NCBI GenBank assembly: GCA_035048495.1
Contig: CM068553.1
Span: 875,259 to 939,258 of the forward strand
From: Euptelea pleiosperma
Taxonomy: Eukaryota; Streptophyta; Magnoliopsida; Ranunculales; Eupteleaceae
Reading direction: 5' to 3'
Length of the DNA: 64,000 bases
A program made the position numbers and the translations under genes. The notes beneath the pieces were generated by a model, which saw only the letters and a list, made by a program, of their open reading frames with translations, was not told where the DNA came from and ran no database searches. Within the stretch, counting starts at the first letter, position 1; each line of letters starts with the position of its first letter. Positions 43,605-54,650 of this stretch are shown piece after piece.

Positions 43605-43690
43605 GGTTTTATATACGCGGGACAGGGAAGAACATAGAGGAATCGTCGGGAACATTAGAGACTAGTGAGCTGAACGTTCTCGATCCCAGG
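43605..43690 (-). promoter_or_regulatory. HSP21 core promoter: TATA box and heat-shock element
   Basis: On the minus strand TATATAAAA (43607-43615) lies about 70 bp upstream of the ATG, a good TATA position. About 60 bp further upstream, 43671-43684 reads TGAACGTTCTCGAT, i.e. GAA-nn-TTC-nn-GA(t), two perfect and one near-perfect alternating heat-shock-factor units. Additional GAA/GGAA units at 43626-43653 may extend it. Heat induction is inferred. Confidence 0.7.
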
Positions 43691-44164
43691 GACACCTGTC
43701 CCCGTTATTTTTTTTGAATTCAGTCTCAGTATTCAAGAAGCGTCGAAAAGGTCCTTCCAAAAGAAAAATATGTAGGAAGCTTCTGGATCACGATGCATGC
43801 AGTTAATCGGCTAATGGAGTCTCTAGATTCTTAAAAATGAAGTACTTATCCGGTAGATTCGAAGATGGTCTACCAAAGGCCAGTGGCACACTTGGCATAT
43901 TTTAATAGGGTTGAGACGCACTAATCAGATCTTCGAGGGTGGAGTGGTGGACCCATGGAATGTTGCCTGCGCTCGCCACAGATTGATGTTAGACACTTAG
44001 ACCAGCTTTATGGTCTTATCTTTATCTAACATCTGTGAGAATCCAAGGTCCTCTTTAAGACAGATTCAGTGCCCATATTGCCCTTCACTTATTGAGAAAT
44101 TCATGCTCATGCCTCACTAACCGGCTTTTGGGCGAGGGCTAGGCCCAATTTTAGGCACAACTAA

Positions 44165-45483
44165 TCTATATAAAAAAACAGGGAAGTTGTCTCCCCTCTT
44201 ATAAGCTTTATTTATCTTACATAAAATAAAATTTAAATGGTTGGATTAATTTAATAGAGAAACTGTCTCCCCACTTATACCCTTTTTATCGGTTTCACAA
44301 AAGAGGGCCGAGATCTAATCCCCCAAATAGACTATGGATCTCAACCACTCGCACCTAATTTTGGAAAATGCTTTATAGGAAAGTGCCGAGGGCACGAGTC
44401 ACCCACAATACATCTATATAACAAAACAGAGAAGTCACTCATTGAATCCCACTATATATATCTATATAACAAAACAGGGAAGTTATCTCCCCACTTATAC
44501 CCCCTCTTATTTGTTTCAACAAAGAAAGGCCGAGATCTTATCCCCCAAATGGACGGTGAATCTCAGCCACTCACACTTGATTTTAGCAAATGCTTTGACG
44601 GAGAGTGCCGAGGGCACAGACCACCCACTATCAATATAACAAGTGATTGTGATTTTCTTATACCCCTTCTTATCTTATATGGCTTCAATAATGAGTGGCT
44701 GAGATCCACTATACTTTATATAGATGGCTGAGATTAACTCCCAGCCAATTTTGACAAGCACTTGGTCGCAAAGTGCCACGGGACACGGGCCACCCACGCA
44801 TATAACAAGACAACGTCTCAGTTGTATTCACTTATCTTATCCATCCATCTAATGTGGACGGTTAGATAAAGAATGGTTGAGATCAAATCTATCGATCTAA
44901 TGTAGACGGTTAGATTTCAGCCACTCGATCCGCTTCATTTGACCTCAATTTATTCAAAATTTAAATTTCAACACCATTATTTTTTGTTATTTATGTTATT
45001 TTTCCATTTCTCCCTCTGTGCGTTACAATCCGTTATAACAGCCGTTATAATAGAAAAAATAGTAACGCCCCAGTCCGTTATACTGTTTGAGTGCCGAAGA
45101 CACCCAACTTTTGCAAACGCTTTTGTTGGAGAGTATTGAGGGCATGGGCCATTTACTATTCTATATAACAAAACACATTGGTTGTCTCCCTACTTATACC
45201 TCCTCTTATAAGCATCAGCAAAGAAGGGCCGAGATCTAATCCTCCCCAAAATGGACGGTGGATCTCCACCACTTACCTGATTTTGGCAAATTCTTTGTCA
45301 AGGAGTGCTGATGGCACGGGGCACCCACTGGTATATAACAAAACAGAAAAGTCAGAAAAGTCACTTATCAGATGGTCGAGATCTTATCACCCCAAATGGA
45401 TGGTGGATCTAAACCACTCACACCCAATTTTGACAAATACTTTATCGGAGAGTGCCGTGGACACGGGCTACCATGCCCACTAG
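44165..45483 (+). mobile_element. Array of about seven Helitron-like monomers
   Basis: Monomers start TC(T)ATATAAC and end near CACCCACTAG/CACTGG/CACTAT: about 44165-44412, 44413-44460 (short), 44461-44630, 44631-44797, 44798-45159, 45160-45331 and 45332-45483. GTGCCGAGGGCAC and related hairpins precede the 3' ends, and the first TC is preceded by A. Monomers 44461-45331 form a four-unit composite that reappears, in the opposite orientation and twice, at 58.1-59.8 kb. The third composite monomer (44798-45159) carries an embedded TTATAACGG-type element (about 44960-45090). Non-coding. Confidence 0.75.
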
Positions 45484-46000
45484 CCCACATACAGCCCCAC
45501 AAAAATATGTAGGGTTGAGCCTTTGATCGTTGGGTTCAAGAGTTCCATGGTCCACACGCGGCAACAAGAGTTCCATGGTCCACGAGACAACAAAACTATT
45601 TCTCTTTGCACTTGTTGCCTGGATCTCTTGAATCCAATGGTCAATGGCCTCAACCGGATATATTTTTGATGGCCTCAACCGGATATATTTTTGTCGAGTT
45701 ATCCGTAGAGTGACTCAGAACCGTTTGAAATTTCAAAACGGCTTAAGAGGCTCAAAATCGTTCCTAAATTTAGGAATGGTCAGAAACTGTTCCAAATCCT
45801 TGTTGGAACTAAGGGCTACCGCTGGAACCAAGGGCTGCCGCATTTCGATCCGCATTGACCCTTGGCTCCAAGGGCGATCGACTTTGCACCTGCGGGGTCG
45901 GCATTATTGACCCCCAACATGGCCCACCACACAAGGCCGTTAGATTTAGTACCAAAGAAAAAGAGTGGACAAATCTAGTATGCAACCATTTCCATACGAG

Positions 46001-46172
46001 TATGTAAACATTGTATCCACCATTGAATGCTCACCCATTTCCATACCTAAACCCTAAACCCTTAAAAAGTATGGAAACATTGTATCCACCATTGAATGCT
46101 CACCCATTTCCATACCTAAACCCTAAACCCTTAAAAAGTATGGAAACATTGTATCCACCATTGAATGCTCAT
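46001..46172 (+). repeat. 69-bp tandem repeat containing telomere-like motif
   Basis: Two full 69-bp units (46001-46069, 46070-46138) and a partial third (to about 46172), nearly identical. Each full unit contains CCTAAACCCTAAACCC, two copies of the plant telomeric heptamer (a telo-box). The third unit runs on into the dispersed repeat shared with 31.23-31.35 kb. Confidence 0.85.
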
Positions 46173-46568
46173 TGAAAAACGTGTTTTTAATTTATAAATA
46201 TTTTTTTTTGAAAACATTGAAAATAACACATTTTTCAAAGGGACATCCAAATGGTTGCATACTTGGATTTGTCCAGAGAAATGTAATGGCCAGTGAAGAA
46301 AAAAATTAGGCTGCGTGACATTTTCATCAGGACCACTGATCGAGTCATCTAGATTATTGACTCTTATCAAATTTTTGTACCAGAGTTTGAATATTTTTGG
46401 GTAAAAAACTTAAATTTTCAGCGTGGCTTTGATCTCCTTTCACAACTGACAACTCTTTCATATTTTCTTCATATCTTTTCGTTATTTACATGTGGGATAC
46501 ACGGGAAACCAAAGCACAACAAACTAACAAGTATGAAGAAATATAAAAGGAGGGAATCCTGCAAGACT

Positions 46569-48060
46569 TCACTGAATCTTAACGTCGATGACCTCGCGCT
46601 CGACTTTGGTTTTAGGAATAGAGATGAAGAGAACCCCATTCTTCAGCTCGGCCTTGATTTTATCCTTCTCACAGTCATCAGGAAGTGGAATACACATGTT
46701 GTAAGAGCTGAAACTTCCCAACCACGAGTCGTCGCTGCCTTCCTCCACCTTGTGCTCTCCCTTGATAACAAGTACGTCGTCCACAACAGAGACCTTTACC
46801 TCTTCCTTTGAGAGGCCAGGTATGTCGAACCTCATCTTCACCTCGTTCTCGTCTTCTTTGATGTCCCAAGGTGCACGTATCTCCCCGTCCGATCGGCTCG
46901 TGACAGGGAACGTCATCGCGTACTCGAACAGATTCTCCACTGTGTCCAGCATCTGGCCCATGGTTTTCATCGGACCTAGTGGATCCAACATACCTATAAT
47001 CACAGCCGAACATTATATTATTTAATTTATTTGTTAACTACAGATCAAGGTGTAAGGTTCTCGTCCAAGATTCATCACCTACACCCAAACATTTTGATCT
47101 AGCGTTCGATTCCACATTTTTTTAAGACACTCGGATTAAATGGCTAGAGATCGCCAATCAAGATGATTTTGGAGTGCAGATCCATCAAAGAGTGGGGTAA
47201 TCATTCATAGGTCAGTTGGTTCGAAAGAGTCTGCCAAGTGACAATTTTATGTGCTCCACAGCTCCAGCAGGGAAAAGTGCTCCACACATGAAATTTTATC
47301 TCCACCATCTCTGGGTTGAAAAAGTGCGTGCCACATCTTGAAATCGGGCATATTGTGTGACCAAAGACGCCACGTAATGCTGCATGTGGCACGTGTCAAA
47401 TTTTTGGAGACCACTAACCGTACGGATGTTTTGGTCACCCTTTGGTAGACCCCCAGACAAAAAATTAACCTACTTGGTGATTTCTAGTTGTTGGAATTGA
47501 ATCTATCCATGGGTTGATGTTTAGCCGTAGGATTCTAAGCAATACTTGGGATACACACATCGACGTCTAGAAATCAACAATCAGGCTGATTTGTTCTGTA
47601 GGTCTACCAAAGGGTCGGAAAAATATAAGTACGGTCACTGATCTCCGAGTGTGACACGTGGCACACAGCAATTCTTGATGCCCTTGGTCACCGAATGCGT
47701 GTTATAAAGTTTTCCCACCCAAGTACACTATAGAGTCAACATACTCAACGGTTCAGATCAATGAGATGGTTGGGTGAAGGCCCCATACCCTAGGTTGAAA
47801 CTAGAAGAAGAAGAGAGATGCTTAAAGAAGATGAAAAGACAAAAGGAGAGAGATCAAGCGTCGCCCTTCCTGGCCACCGCCGTTCCCTTCTTTTGGTCAA
47901 CATGCACATCTACAGAGATACCTTTATTCTCCTCCGACGCCTTGGCTCTTACCATGGACAGTCGAGAGGAGGAGGGTCTGCAAGGCACGCTCCTGACGTT
48001 TGACGGAGAAAAGACCGAACAAGGAGCGCCAAAAAAGTTCGAAGCGTTGCACGCAGCCAT
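46569..48060 (-). pseudogene. Second HSP21 copy, exon 1 frameshifted
   Basis: Exon 2 (46569-46993) is open and encodes the helix ([15 protein letters not shown]) and a complete alpha-crystallin domain ([47 protein letters not shown]). Its acceptor ATTATAG^GT matches the first gene. Exon 1 starts at 48060 (MAACNASNF) but lacks about 17 transit-peptide residues and has about 11 nt fewer than the paralogue after KKGTA. The frame is therefore lost and a stop (GCT TGA) appears before the expected junction; the donor region (CCTTTT^GTCTTT) has also changed. A full-length plastid protein therefore cannot be made by the ancestral splice. Exon 2 alone could yield an untargeted protein from an internal ATG, but this is speculative. 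The intron holds two foldback MITE copies. Confidence 0.8.
47100..47690. mobile_element. Two foldback MITE copies in the HSP21-like intron
   Basis: 47130-47245 is a right half (AATGGCTAGAGATCGCC, AATCAAGATGATTTTGG). 47385-47690 is a fuller copy: CATGTGGCACGTGTCAAATT, CCGTACGGATGTTTTGG, then the mirror CAATCAGGCTGATTTG and GTGTGACACGTGGCACAC. The final ACACGTGGC is a G-box core. Confidence 0.65.
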
Positions 48061-48152
48061 GTTAAAACAAGTATAATTCATACAACGCTTAGTAAGATGC
48101 TGTGTCGTACGACTCGTACTGAATAACGAAGACGAGGAGTGCAAGTTTCAGG

Positions 48153-48162
48153 TTTTATATAA
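48153..48162 (-). promoter_or_regulatory. TATA box of the second HSP21 copy
   Basis: TTATATAAAA on the minus strand, about 95 bp upstream of the exon 1 ATG, in a block homologous to the first HSP21 promoter (AGGTTTTATATA). The perfect GAA-nn-TTC heat-shock element of the first copy is not present in the corresponding stretch; only scattered GGAA units remain. Confidence 0.5.
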
Positions 48163-48769
48163 GCGGCGAAGGGAAGAACGTAGAGGAATCGGGAAGGACA
48201 CGAGTCTACCTTTCCTCAACCACGTGTTGAGCATAACTTAAGTGTCCCACGACGTCTCTGCACCGTTTGATTAAGTTTCTTGTTTTTAAATCTATCTCTT
48301 AGTTTTTCTATGGTGTAAACAGACGGTGTAAAGAGCACGTCGTTGAGCAAAGGCGGACTTGAATGACACCTGTCTCATATAATTTTTGGTATTCTTTCCC
48401 CGGTATTCAAGAAAGCTCTAAAAATGGATTAAGTTAATGTAAGAAGCTTCTAGATCCCGATGCAGCTTATGGGTTAGATACTTAGATTCAAAGGTGGTCT
48501 ATCAGTGGGCCAGTTGGACACTTGGCATATTTCATATGGCTAATACACACTAACGGAGATGTTGGATTGGAGTGGTGGACCTACGGAATGTTAACGCCTG
48601 CGTACGCACCAGATTGCTATTAGACCGTCCTAATGCTGTAGCTAACGTCTGTGGTGCACCTCAGCTTGCACTTCCTCTTTCAGATAGATTCAGTTCCTTC
48701 CTACATTGTCCCTTACTGAGAAATTGTTTAAAGAAATTGCTAAGACTTCAACATGTGCCCATGCCTACA

Positions 48770-48946
48770 CGCTGTAATATGGTTCAAAGTCTCGGGCGAT
48801 CTGGATCGGGATCGGAGTCCACCGATCCAATCCAAACCATGCTCTGCCTGGCCCGAGTTTTCTGTTTTTGAAGGATTTTCACACCGTCTTGGGGCGAGAT
48901 GGCCGATCCAGCCTCCGATCCCGAGACTTTCATCCTTGCTCGGCTG
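48770..48946. repeat. Inverted repeat with GTCTCGG ends and GATCGG core
   Basis: ATATGGTTCAAAGTCTCGGG at the left and CCCGAGACTTTCATCCTTG at the right are inverted, and the core is GATCGGGATCGG/CCGATCC words. A partial relative lies in the CID intron at 15.39 kb. No target duplication was resolved. Confidence 0.6.
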
Positions 48947-49149
48947 TATTAGTTTTGCGAAGAGTTTCATCAAAAGAAAATCTTTGGTGATGATCAGTAA
49001 TGCATGTCACGACAAATATTATCACTCTTTTCGGGCCCCCTGACCCATGAATGTTTGGTTTGAGCTTTTTTTTCTTTTCATTTTTTTCCACCGGAATGGG
49101 CTTCATTGAGCATTCAGGGGTGCTTAGGTTTGCCAAAGGGTGGGCCTAA

Positions 49150-49520
49150 CATTCATGGATTACGGCCCGAAAACGTACCATATGGTACCAAACATTCATG
49201 GGATTAGTGGTCTTGAAAGTATGCCATGTGGCAATATTTTTCTGTGACCTACACGCGGAACAGGTATTGGTGATCGATGTTGCGCCAAACTTTGAGTGAA
49301 AATGCCGTGTGGCGCTCTTTGGGGCCCACTTTACTCATTAATGCTTGGCCCACCTTCGGGCATTTTTCATCATGGTATTCATAAACAGGACCTTGAAAGA
49401 GTTCCTAGCTCATGTTGAAAAAATGCTTAAATCCAACAGCTAGAAAGCACCAATTAAGCTGATTTTTGGTGTGTAGGGCCAAACATTCATGGCGTTAGTG
49501 ATCCCAAAACATCGTGCTAC
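49150..49520. mobile_element. Foldback MITE, subfamily B
   Basis: GCCACATGGC-type ends are degraded; GCTCTTTGGGGCCCACTTT, AATGCTTGGCCCACC and the right half AATTAAGCTGATTTTTGG, GGGCCAAACATTCATGG mark the element. An inverted pair of ACATTCATGG words also precedes it. Confidence 0.6.
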
Positions 49521-49759
49521 GTGTACAGTTTTGGGTGGTGAAATCTGTGGGGTCAAAATTCTTGTAAATGTGTCTACAGCCTCTAGACGCACACTTCAAT
49601 TGCTCTATGGGCTGGAATGAATGCTTACATGACTCATCATGGTTTTATTTATAGACTTTGAGTGAGCATGTCAACAATGGGGAACGTGTCAACTACATGG
49701 TGGGCATGAAGAACGAGGCAACGACCATGATTGCTTGATGCCATAGTGGGGGCATTTCA

Positions 49760-50115
49760 AGGCCGTCTCTACCATAAGACGGTGGCTTTAGCCCCAGGTG
49801 AGAGAAGGCCCCAGCCCACTAGCCACATGGATGTTTAGCCCACCCCTTGTTGGACATGCAAACCGAAAATCGATCAACCTGATTGGTTATCTATAGCCAT
49901 AGATTTTAGTTCTTTTTTAGATTGATTCTAGCCATTGGATTCAAACATGTTTTTTGGGTAATAAATCCAATGGCTAGAAATCATCAATCAAGCTGATTTT
50001 AGTGTGTCTATCCACCAATAGGTGGGCTGAAAATCCGCACAGTCATTAAGCTAAAAAATGATTTATGTAGGCGGCGAGAGTCCTCTTCATAGACTGCAAC
50101 GGGACTAGAGGAGTC
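49760..50115. mobile_element. Foldback MITE, subfamily C
   Basis: CACTAGCCACATGGATGTTT, CCCCTTGTTGGACATGC and AACCTGATTGGTTATC face CATCAATCAAGCTGATTTT and CCACCAATAGGTGGGC. The right end has GGCGAGAGTCCTC, matching the GGACTCTCGTGGCC left end of other C copies. Confidence 0.7.
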
Positions 50116-51032
50116 CTCTGCATTTAATTTTTTTCCGCAGTTTTTGATTATCATGAATAGTTGTTAAAAAAGATTTTCTACTATAATATGTTATAAAAAG
50201 GCCTATATGGAGTTTTCGCCTTAGGCTTCAACTTGCATCGATATGGCCCTGGGGCATTTGGCAGATACTGAAGGTGACAAACTGTTTCAGTAATTGACAC
50301 GTGTGTTCATAGTCTTTGACATTGTTGTAGTTATGGAGGTTTTTCCAGACAATGTGATATCATGCGCGGTTATGTATAAAATTTCTCAGATATATACTTC
50401 TTAGTACATCCGTCCACAGAGGGAGGGCATGGATTGCCACCGAGAATACGCCGTTGACATTTTCTTGGCGCCGATTGCATTGGGATTCATTGTTTGGTTG
50501 GGATCCACATGGCTGAGCAAAGGTAGCACCGTCGTACGGGTAGAGAAGGGGAGAAGAAGGTGTGGGGTTTGTGCACTTCCCCTCGTATAAGGCATCATTG
50601 GTTCGCGGGTCGTTCTACTAGAAACAAAAGGAATCATACGATTACTAATATAAGAATCTAGGATATGGGGTGTGTAATTGAGTTTATCCAACTTAGGGAA
50701 ATGCCGTGATCCAATTGGAGACATACGTCTTCCTTTTGTTTAATGTATGGGATATAGTTACAATACGAGGAATTGCTCTCGCAATTGAGTAGGAGAAGAA
50801 ATTACCGAGGATTCTGTACGTCGTTTATGGGATGTCACGTTCATAGTTCACATGAACCGTACAAATTTGGCTCTCGCAGTTTCCCCTATCAAAGGTGGGC
50901 CATGTTCAAAGAAACTAAAGATATCCGATGGAGCCTACTTAAGAAACAAGAATCTGCTTGTCAAAAAAGAAAATTGAAACAAGAATCGTACGTAAAGTTA
51001 GGAGAGGGCCATGGCGGCCCGACCCATATAGA
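50116..51032. other. Intergenic, one uncertain ORF
   Basis: A minus-strand ORF of 107 codons at 50401-50724 (begins MSPIGSRHFPKLD) and a plus-strand ORF at 50773-51108 show no domain or motif that I recognise. They may be chance ORFs in somewhat G+C-richer sequence. Nothing else is supported. Confidence 0.35.
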
Positions 51033-52020
51033 TTCTCTCGGACCCAAAATGGTTGTTGCCGCACCAGAAGACGTCACATTTGGAGGTGGGGCCCACGTGA
51101 TTAGATAGAGTAATATTCCCAAGGAAATTTTTTTTTTTGTTTCACCTGTTTTGCTTCAGTTGATCCAGTGGCCCTATTTATTCATATGCAACGCATGTTT
51201 GTGACCCCACTGAACGGATGGATGTTCAGCCCATCCCTTTGTGGATATACGCACGAAAAATCACCCTGATAGGTTTTTTTCTAGCCGTTGGATGTTAACA
51301 CTTTTTAAAGAGTGATTCTAGTCCTCGATTCACACATGTTACTTGGGTATCATAACCAACGGATAGAAATCATCAATCAAGCTGATTTTTTATGTATGTA
51401 TCCACCGAGGGCTGGACGAAACATCAATGCGGTCCGTGGGCTCCGTTAGGTAGGACGACTGATCGACTGGAACAAACCCCACTGGAGATCCGAAAGTTGC
51501 AGTATTTCTGTGCTACGCGGAAAGTTGCTGTTATAGATTCTCGGAGCCAAAATTGTTGTTGCCGCACCAGAAGGCGTCACATTTCGGGGCCCACGTAATT
51601 AGACAGCGTAATATTCCAAGGAAATTTTTTTTGCTGCAGCTGTTTTGCTCCACTCGATCCAGTGGTCCTATTTATTCCTATGCAACGCATGTTTGTGACC
51701 CCACTGAATAGATGGATGTTTAGCCCATACCTTTGTGGATATATAAACCCAAAATCACGCTGATATGTTATATCTCTAGTCGTTAGATGTTAACACTTTT
51801 TAAAAAGTGATTCTAGTCGTCGATTCACACATGTTTCTTGGGTATCATATCCAACGGCTAGAAATCATAAATCAAGCTGATTTTTTAATGTATAAATTCA
51901 CCAAGAGGTGGACTAAACATCAATGCGGTCCGTGGGCTCAGAAAAAATGCGTTAGGCAGGGCGACTGACTGACTGGAACAAAACCCCACTGGAGATCCGA
52001 AAGTTGCTGTTATGCCGCGC
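51033..52020 (+). repeat. Two-copy tandem duplication of ~504 bp with foldback C inside
   Basis: GATTCTCTCGGACCCAAAAT at 51034 recurs as GATTCTCGGAGCCAAAATTG at 51536, and the whole following block repeats in order: TTGTTGCCGCACCAGAAG, CGTAATATTCC, GATCCAGTGG, TATGCAACGCATGTTTG, a subfamily C foldback copy, and ACTGGAGATCCGAAAGTTGC. Each unit thus contains one C element (51165-51440 and 51670-51930). Confidence 0.82.
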
Positions 52021-52365
52021 TTCCTAATGCCGCAACACCAACTTGGTGACTGGTGTACAGAGAGATTCGAATGATAAAGCAGCTTTAAAAGACATATAAA
52101 TGAAAAATCAAAACAGATGAAACGATGCTTTCAAGCTAATAAAATAATTATCTTCTCCCAAATTACTACATAAAAACAAGTGCATGAGTGAGACTTGCCA
52201 GATGGGACGTGAAATTCTAGAAGCACGTGTCGACCGACACGTGTATCACAACGTATAATTCGTATGTTATCATATAAAACTTGAATGGTAGGGCAATATT
52301 AGAGGGGCTGTTCTTTGATGCAGCCTTCTGTACCAAAATTTTGATGCAGCCTTCTGTACCAAAAT

Positions 52366-52742
52366 TTTGATGCAGAAGTCCCTCAAATTGCGACGTAACA
52401 AACTCGTTTGGGCCCACTTGCCACTTGAATGTCTGCCCCACACTATGATAGACCTACACACAAAAAATTAGTGTGATCGGTGATTTCTAGCCGTCGGAGT
52501 TGAGCACATTTTCAACATGGGCTTTATGAACAGGGCTATGATTGGTTCCAAGCCCATGATTAAAAAGTGCTCAAATTGAATGGCTAGAAATCACTAATTA
52601 TATTGATTTTTGGTGTGGTTCCACCAAGATGCAGGCCCCACATTCATGGAGGAAGTGGGCCCAGAAAGAGTCTATTACATGGCAAATTGAGGGACTTCTG
52701 CATCAAAATTTGATATAGAAGTCGGTATCATAGATTTTTCCA
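52366..52742. mobile_element. Foldback MITE, subfamily B (well preserved)
   Basis: Left end TTTGATGCAGAAGTCCCTCA, right end TGAGGGACTTCTGCATCAAA, exact inverted copies over 20 bp. The interior shows GGCCCACTTGCCACTTGAAT, GATTTCTAGCCGTCGGAG, a central inverted pair (TTCCAAGCCCATG/CATGGGCTTTATG), then CTAGAAATCACTAATTATA and GAGGAAGTGGGCCC. A 31-bp direct repeat of the left end (52317-52347) precedes it. Confidence 0.8.
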
Positions 52743-52779
52743 TATGGGAGGGACCAGAACAGGTGCCCGCGTTTGATGT

Positions 52780-53050
52780 CTCCCCTCCAATACGTCGCGT
52801 AGTGGAGTTTTCAATATTTGGTCCACCTCTTGATTAATCTACAGATCAAAAATCAGTATAATTAGTGATTTATAGTGGTTGGATTTAGTATTTTAATAAC
52901 ATAGTTTTTGACACTTGAAATTTGAGCATTTTTATGCTAAAATATGACTTATAATTCACCGATCAAGCTGATCTTTGGTATGTAGATCCACCAATATGTG
53001 GCCCAAACATCCATAAGGTCAGTAGGTCCTAAATCACAGTATATCAAACC
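52780..53050. mobile_element. Foldback MITE, main family, diverged
   Basis: ATTTGGTCCACCTCTTG, AAAATCAGTATAATTAGTGA and the mirrored CACCGATCAAGCTGATC, GTGGCCCAAACATCCATAAG. Ends are degraded. Confidence 0.6.
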
Positions 53051-53109
53051 CACAAACGTGTAATAGTATAACATATCATCATTGATGTATCTCATCACGT
53101 AAATATTAA

Positions 53110-53262
53110 AAAGGTTGAGTGAAGGCTGAGGACGCAGTATTCAAGGCTACATACATATAGGTGAGGGACCCACATGTTTTAAAAAAAATGAAATAATCCA
53201 AAAATGATGTGGACCCCACCTCTACATGTGGTTTTGAATATTGCGACCTCACCTTTTAAGTA
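53110..53262. repeat. Inverted repeat, small MITE-like
   Basis: AAAGGTTGAGTGAAGGCTGA...GCAGTATTCAAGGC and GGTGAGGGACCCACAT at the left face ATGTGGACCCCACC and GAATATTGCGACCTCACC...TTTT at the right. Arms about 60 bp, imperfect. Non-coding. Confidence 0.6.
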
Positions 53263-53970
53263 GCAATGCGACGACAAGCTTTGTCGTCTTGAAATCTATA
53301 AATCATTCTCAAATCCGAAAGAAACTTGACATCTTTAGCATTATTATATATACATTAGTTTCAAGTCTTGTCCATTCAGCTTTTAGTACTGAAATGGGTA
53401 GTCGTCTAAAATTGAGATAATTGGCCGGATCGAGTCCTACCCGTATTGGTTAATTGGGTCACTGCATGTACTTGACACCGGTGTCACTAGCTTGCGCACG
53501 TATTCGCAGCAATCTTCGACCTGCGTGCGCCAACCAATCAACGGGATACCCATTGACACCCCTAATATAGACGGGAATTAGGGTTCATATGCGACGAGCC
53601 CATACAGAAATTTTGAGATATCAAGCTTTCCATTTCTAGTTACACCGCTCTTTCGTCAGCCTAGAATTTGGTCTTTTTCCTTCCCTCTCATTTTCTCAGT
53701 CACAGTTAAGGATTTGCAGAAACCTCAATTTCAAATAAATAATACTCGCAATCGAATCTTATCAGCATTTATCTCTTAGCTGGATATTCACCGTGACAGT
53801 TGGAATCATCTACTGTCTACATCGATCACTTCGCAAATTTCAGATCTAATCAAAGCACTTATCCAACAATAAATTTCTTCTAAGGCGTGCAATTCGATTT
53901 AATGACTAGGAATTTCGAAAAAATCGGCCTGTGTGAGTTTGAGGGAGAAGTATTAGAAACAAATCTAAAC
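53263..53970. other. Intergenic, no gene seen
   Basis: 53560 carries a partial CATTGACACCCCTAA end like the 3.5 kb element. 53620-53930 is pyrimidine-rich and leader-like, but no credible ORF follows. Confidence 0.4.
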
Positions 53971-54650
53971 ATTTAATTGGTGATTTCTAGCTGTTGGATT
54001 TGTAGATTATTATGGGGTGATCATGGTCGTTGTATTTAAGCTATTTTTGGATGCTAAATAAGCTGTTCTTGGCGTGTAGATTCACCAAGAGGTGGGCTTA
54101 AAATCCATTTAAGTGGCGATTTCTAGCTGTTGGATTTGTGCGTTATAATGGGGTGATCACGGCCGTCGTATTTAAGCTATCTTTGGATGCTAAATAAGCT
54201 GTTTTTGGCAGGTAGATTCATCAAGAGGTGGGCCAAAAATTCATTTAAGTGGTAATTTCTAGCTGTTGGATTTGTTCGTTATAATGGGGTGATCAGGGCC
54301 GTCATATTTAAACAATTTTTTTGATGCTAAATAAGCTGTTTTTGGTGTGTAGATTCATCAAGATGTGGGCCAAAAATCCATTTAATTGGCAATTTCTAGC
54401 TGTTGGATTTGTGCATTATAATGGGGTGATTGAGGCCGTCGTATTCAAGCTATTTTTAGATGCTAAATAAGCTGTTTTTGACGTGTAGATTCACCGAGAG
54501 GTGGCCAAAAATTCATTTAATTGGCGATTTCTAACTGTTGGAATTGTGCATTATAATGGGGTGATCACGGCCATCGTATTAAGCAATTTTTGGATGCTAA
54601 ATAAGCTGCTTTCGGCGTGTAAATAATCCATTCGGGAAGTTAATCCTTTC
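53971..54650 (+). repeat. 136-bp tandem repeat derived from a foldback MITE
   Basis: Five head-to-tail units starting near 53971, 54107, 54243, 54380 and 54515, so the period is 135-137 bp. Each unit reads GATTTCTAGCTGTTGGATTT, ATAATGGGGTGATCA, TAAGCTGTTTTTGGCGTGTA, and ends ACCAAGAGGTGGGCC-AAAATCCATTT. These words are the core and right arm of the main foldback family, so the array arose from it. Confidence 0.88.

Noticed and set aside
46050..46135. Interstitial telomere
   Set aside because: Only two heptamers per 69-bp unit; too short to be a former chromosome end.
50401..50724. 107-codon minus-strand ORF
   Set aside because: Possible gene fragment, but no motif or family could be recognised; not called as a gene.
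53620..53960. Leader-like pyrimidine-rich stretch suggesting a gene start
   Set aside because: No credible ORF or exon follows before the 136-bp satellite.
53971..54650. CRISPR-like regular spacing of repeats
   Set aside because: Plant nuclear context, whole units repeat without unique spacers, and units derive from a MITE.
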